A stretch of 8,152 nt of DNA from positions 1-8,152 of the forward strand of contig DMDI01000181.1 of assembly GCA_003445555.1 (NCBI GenBank), in the 5' to 3' direction. The notes under the pieces were generated by a model that saw only the letters and a program-made list of their open reading frames with translations, made no database searches and was not told the DNA's origin. Below, in pieces: positions 5,373-8,152 of the stretch. The DNA is from Desulfotomaculum sp. GTDB taxonomy: Bacteria; Bacillota; Desulfotomaculia; Desulfotomaculales; Nap2-2B. Numbering within the stretch: position 1 is the stretch's first letter; each line of letters starts with the position of its first letter. Both the position numbers and the translations under genes were made by a program.

Positions 5373-6631
5373 CAGGTCCTGACCTGTCCTTCTCCCATGA
5401 TAATATATTTGTAAGTGGTAAGTTCTTTTAATCCCATGGGACCGCGGGCGTGAAGCTTTTGCGTGGAAATACCTATTTCGGCCCCAAATCCATACTGATA
5501 GCCATCGGTGAAGCGGGTAGAAGCGTTTACGTACACCGCGGCCGCGTCTACCTCCCGCAAAAAACGCCGGGCTTTGGTATAGTTTTCCGTAATAATGGCC
5601 TCGGAATGGCCTGTGCTGTACTTATAAATATGATTTAGGGCCTCATCCATGCTGTTTACTACCCGTACGGCTAAAATTAAATCCAGGTACTCGGTCGCCC
5701 AATCTTCTTCCGTAGCCTCAGCTATCCAAGGAGTTATATCTTTTGTTACCGGGCAGCCCCTTATTTCCACTTTTAATTCTTTTAATTTTTCCAGCATAAC
5801 CGGCAGAAAAGAGGAAGCAATTTCCTGGTGCACCAGTAATGTTTCCATAGCGTTACAAACCCCGGGCCGCTGGCACTTGGCGTTTATGATAATTTCTTGC
5901 GCCATGTCTAAATTAGCCTCGTTATCAACGTAAACATGACAGTTTCCTACCCCGGTCTCAATTACCGGAATGGTAGCATTTTGAACAACGGTTTGAATTA
6001 ATCCGGCTCCGCCGCGCGGGATAAGGACATCAATCAGCCCGTTTAACTTTAGCATTACGTTCACGGCCGCCCGGTCGGTATTTTCAATTAACTGAATGGT
6101 TCCTTCAGGAACTCCGGCGTAATGAGCCGCCGCAGAAATAACCGTCGTAATGGCCAGGTTAGAATTAATTGCTTCTGAGCCGCCGCGTAAAATAACCGCG
6201 TTGCCTGCCTTTAAGCACAGGCCAGCCGCATCTACGGTCACATTGGGCCGGGCCTCATAAACAATACCCACCACCCCAAGGGGAACGCGCTGCCGGCCAA
6301 CTTGAATGTTTTTCGCCGCCAGCCACATGCCCTCAACCTCACCCACCGGATCAGGCAAGGAAGCCACTACGTGTAAGCCTTCAGCCATTTCTTCAATTCT
6401 TTTGGGGTTTAAAGTTAAGCGGTCAATTAAGGCGGAAGTTAGCCCTCTACCTTGGGCTTTTTGGACGTCTGCTTCATTAGCCTCAAGAATAGCGTTCTTG
6501 TTTTTTACCAGGTTATCTGCCATAGCATATAGAGCCTTGTTTTTTACCTCGCCGGGCAAATAGGCCAGCCGCCGGGCGGCTTCTTTAGCCCGGGATGCTT
6601 TTTCCCTTACCTCGTTTTCTATGGTTAACAT
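5372..6631 (-). CDS. proA: Gamma-glutamyl phosphate reductase (glutamate-5-semialdehyde dehydrogenase)
   Basis: ProA reduces gamma-glutamyl phosphate with NADPH to glutamate 5-semialdehyde, which cyclises to pyrroline-5-carboxylate; this is step two of proline synthesis. The 419-residue length is normal and the protein looks complete. Family motifs are LGVVGIVYEARPNVTVDAAG (118-137), LKAGNAVILRGGSEA (140-154), LIPRGGAGLI (203-212), ETGVGNCHVYVD (225-236), the active-site stretch QRPGVCNAMETLL (254-266) with catalytic C259, and the C-terminal STRFTDGYQYGFGAEIGIST and HARGPMGL. A second cysteine, C253, precedes the active-site motif where many homologues have threonine or valine. The start ATG follows AAGGGGG at a rather long spacing of 12 bases. 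It lies 32 bp after proB, and the two are surely co-transcribed. The stop overlaps the ATG of the degenerate ORF downstream. Confidence 0.98.
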   Translation of the reverse strand: MLTIENEVREKASRAKEAARRLAYLPGEVKNKALYAMADNLVKNKNAILEANEADVQKAQGRGLTSALIDRLTLNPKRIEEMAEGLHVVASLPDPVGEVEGMWLAAKNIQVGRQRVPLGVVGIVYEARPNVTVDAAGLCLKAGNAVILRGGSEAINSNLAITTVISAAAHYAGVPEGTIQLIENTDRAAVNVMLKLNGLIDVLIPRGGAGLIQTVVQNATIPVIETGVGNCHVYVDNEANLDMAQEIIINAKCQRPGVCNAMETLLVHQEIASSFLPVMLEKLKELKVEIRGCPVTKDITPWIAEATEEDWATEYLDLILAVRVVNSMDEALNHIYKYSTGHSEAIITENYTKARRFLREVDAAAVYVNASTRFTDGYQYGFGAEIGISTQKLHARGPMGLKELTTYKYIIMGEGQVRT

Positions 6632-6663
6632 AAAAAATAAAACCCCCTTTTAGTTTTTAAACA

Positions 6664-7788
6664 TTATTTTCTGATAACCAGATTGTTGCGGTGTATTATC
6701 TCTTCGTAATCCTTATGTCCCAGGATTTGGGGTATTTTTTTTGTTTGTTTCCCTTTGATTAACTCAATTTCCCGGGCCGTAAAGTTAACTATTCCGCGGG
6801 CAATTTCTTTACCGGCCGGGTCAATAACACTAACGGTATTACCAATTTCAAAATCTCCTTCTACCGACAGGACCCCCGAAGGAAGCAAACTTTTCCCTTT
6901 TTTTGAGATGGCCTCCGCTGCCCCGGTATCCACCAGGATTTTACCCTGTAAGGGAGTATTATAGGCAATCCAGCGTTTTTTGTTCTCTAATTTGCCGGTG
7001 GGCCAAAAAACCGTGCCTAATTTTTCTCCGTCTATTATCCGCCGGATTACATTTTTCTCACGTGCTTGAGCCAGCACGGTTGTTATCCCTGAATGCATGG
7101 CTATCTGCGCGGCCTGAAGCTTGGTAGCCATTCCCCCGCTGCCTAAACCCGTACCCACTCCCCCCGCAAGCTGTTCTACTTCGGGGGTTATTTCTTTAAC
7201 TTCAGAAATAAAGCAGGCCTTTGCTGAACGCCTGGGGTCGGCCGTATACAGCCCGTCAACATCGGAAAGAAGAATGAGCAGTTCGGCATCCGCCAGTCCG
7301 GCTACCAGGGCCGCCAGGTTGTCATTGTCGCCAAATTTAATTTCCTCTACGGCCACCGTGTCGTTCTCATTAATAATGGGAATAACCCCCATACTAAGTA
7401 AAGTGCACATAGTATGGCTAATGTTTAAAAAACGCCTGCGGTCAGCAAAATCTTCCCGGGTAAGAAGCACTTGACCAACCGTCACCCCATATTCCGCAAA
7501 AAACTTGGCGTACAAGTTTAACAAAGCCCCCTGCCCTACCGCTGCCGCCGCTTGCTTTTCAGGAATAGTTTTAGGGGGCCGCAAATAACACAGCTTTTTT
7601 ACTCCCATCCCGATGGCCCCGGAAGTTACCAGCATAACTTCCCGCTGTTGATTGCGCAAATCAGCTAACTGACGGACGAGATGCTCTATTTCGGTTAATT
7701 TAGGGCGGCCAGTAGGATAAATTAGGGAGCTAGAACCTATTTTGACTATTAACCGTTTTATTTTAGTAAAATCTCTTTTCCCGGTCAT
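6664..7788 (-). CDS. proB: Glutamate 5-kinase with C-terminal PUA domain
   Basis: ProB phosphorylates L-glutamate with ATP to gamma-glutamyl phosphate, the committed and usually proline-inhibited step of proline synthesis; the unstable product passes to ProA. The 374-residue protein has the amino-acid kinase domain (about 9-260) and a PUA domain (about 280-365). Motifs are the phosphate-binding IVKIGSSSL (14-22), VTSGAIGMG (54-62), AAAVGQGALL (81-90), IINENDTV (138-145), KFGDNDNLAALVA (151-163), LLSDVDGLYTADPR (173-186) and the glycine-rich GLGSGGMATKLQAA (214-227). All expected substrate and nucleotide loops are present, so it should be active. The ATG at 7788 follows GGTGA at close spacing (AATGGTGATTTA ATG). 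Only 47 bp separate it from the obg stop, so read-through from the obg operon is likely. I found no convincing promoter, T-box or other leader in that gap. Confidence 0.98.
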   Translation of the reverse strand: MTGKRDFTKIKRLIVKIGSSSLIYPTGRPKLTEIEHLVRQLADLRNQQREVMLVTSGAIGMGVKKLCYLRPPKTIPEKQAAAAVGQGALLNLYAKFFAEYGVTVGQVLLTREDFADRRRFLNISHTMCTLLSMGVIPIINENDTVAVEEIKFGDNDNLAALVAGLADAELLILLSDVDGLYTADPRRSAKACFISEVKEITPEVEQLAGGVGTGLGSGGMATKLQAAQIAMHSGITTVLAQAREKNVIRRIIDGEKLGTVFWPTGKLENKKRWIAYNTPLQGKILVDTGAAEAISKKGKSLLPSGVLSVEGDFEIGNTVSVIDPAGKEIARGIVNFTAREIELIKGKQTKKIPQILGHKDYEEIIHRNNLVIRK

Positions 7789-7835
7789 TAAATCACCATT
7801 ATAAAAATAAAATCTGAGGCAGGAGCCGGAATTTG

Positions 7836-8152
7836 TTAATTCTGACTTCCGACTTCCGACTTCTGACTTCTGATTAATTCAGCAACCCGGTACGTAAGAG
7901 CCTTCAGACCCTCTCCGGTTAGGGCGCTTACGGGAAAAATTTCGTACTGTTTTCCTAAAGATTCTTTTAACTTGGATAAATTTTGGGCCGCGTCGGGTAA
8001 ATCTATTTTATTAGCGGCAACTATTTGGGGACGCGAGGTTAAAGTGGGGTCATAAAGGGTTATTTCTTCTTTAAGGATGCGTAAATCTTCACCCGGGTCC
8101 CGTCCTTCCGTGCCAGATACATCAAGCACATAAATAATCAAGCGGGTCCGTT
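7836..8152 (-). CDS. obg: Obg family GTPase, C-terminal part (5' end outside window)
   Basis: Obg (ObgE/CgtA) is an essential ribosome-associated GTPase acting in large-subunit assembly and stress control. About 105 codons are visible. They begin RTRLIIYVLDVSGTEGRDPG, the region around the G3/G4 part of the G domain. VAANKIDLP holds the NKxD guanine-specificity motif, and FPVSALTGEGLKAL holds the G5 SAL motif. After YRVAELI, the last helix of the G domain, the protein ends within about ten residues (RSQKSEVGSQN). There is no OCT domain, which many Firmicutes Obg proteins carry. The final codons and the stop region are made of a 7-bp tandem repeat, so the tail may be repeat-derived. Some Obg proteins naturally lack OCT, so loss of function should not be assumed. 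The gene lies directly upstream of proB, a common clostridial order. Confidence 0.95.
   Translation of the reverse strand, partial: RTRLIIYVLDVSGTEGRDPGEDLRILKEEITLYDPTLTSRPQIVAANKIDLPDAAQNLSKLKESLGKQYEIFPVSALTGEGLKALTYRVAELIRSQKSEVGSQN
7841..7873. repeat. 7-bp tandem repeat spanning the end of obg
   Basis: Plus-strand units TGACTTC, CGACTTC, CGACTTC and TGACTTC occupy 7843-7870, followed by a partial TGA at 7871-7873. That is four full heptads, differing only in C or T at the first base. Read on the minus strand they encode the obg tail SQKSEVGSQN, with the stop TAA three bases past the array. Heptad arrays of this GAAGTC(A/G) type occur between genes in several bacteria, so slippage-driven length change here would alter the Obg C-terminus. 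Confidence 0.85.

Noticed and set aside
7121..7474. 117-codon plus-strand frame opposite proB
   Set aside because: It is antisense to the conserved kinase core; its serine/proline-rich composition is typical of a reverse-strand shadow of a GC-rich gene.
7798..7803. Perfect TATAAT on the minus strand just before proB
   Set aside because: It lies only 9 bases before the ATG, so a transcript would start at or inside the start codon region, and no TTGACA-like -35 occurs 16-18 bases upstream. Likely chance in an AT-rich leader.
7841..7873. Heptad array as a CRISPR or phage-related repeat
   Set aside because: The units are 7 bp, directly adjacent and without spacers, so it is a simple tandem repeat.

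Overview
The window looks like chromosomal DNA from a Gram-positive anaerobe of the Clostridia, probably of the Peptococcaceae or a related thermophilic or sulfate-reducing lineage. This rests on protein resemblance and gene order (obg-proB-proA near an LCP gene, then DUF5693-csaB), on an anaerobe-type flavodoxin/ferredoxin fusion, and on moderate GC. Genus cannot be fixed from the sequence alone. Every convincing gene lies on the minus strand, so the biological order runs from high to low coordinates.

Right part (about 5372-8152): the 3' end of obg (GTPase), then proB and proA, the first two enzymes of proline synthesis. The obg tail is short. It lacks the C-terminal OCT domain found in many Firmicutes homologues, and its last codons are made of a 7-bp tandem repeat.

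Middle part (about 3700-5372): in many Clostridia nadD and yqeK lie between proA and the LCP gene. Neither is here. Instead there is a truncated small ORF resembling the N-terminus of an antitoxin-like family and overlapping the proA stop. It is followed by an AT-richer gene for a flavodoxin plus two-[4Fe-4S] ferredoxin protein (EFR1 type), then by a small membrane-anchored protein of unknown function. Two 28-bp palindromic repeats flank that last gene.

Left part (1 to about 3700): an LCP (LytR-CpsA-Psr) ligase, a large DUF5693 membrane protein that overlaps it by 4 bp (ATGA), and the N-terminal part of csaB, a polysaccharide pyruvyltransferase. Together they look like a cell-envelope operon: CsaB pyruvylates secondary cell-wall polymer, LCP enzymes attach polymers to peptidoglycan, and DUF5693 is an uncharacterised membrane partner.

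Most notable signals: a copy of the 28-bp palindromic repeat lies in frame inside the LCP coding sequence; the LCP gene has a good Shine-Dalgarno but no canonical start at the expected place (ATC instead); heptad repeats form the end of obg; and the proA-LCP interval appears remodelled. No RNA genes, CRISPR array, transposase or prophage genes were seen. No gene-free stretch exceeds 300 bases.
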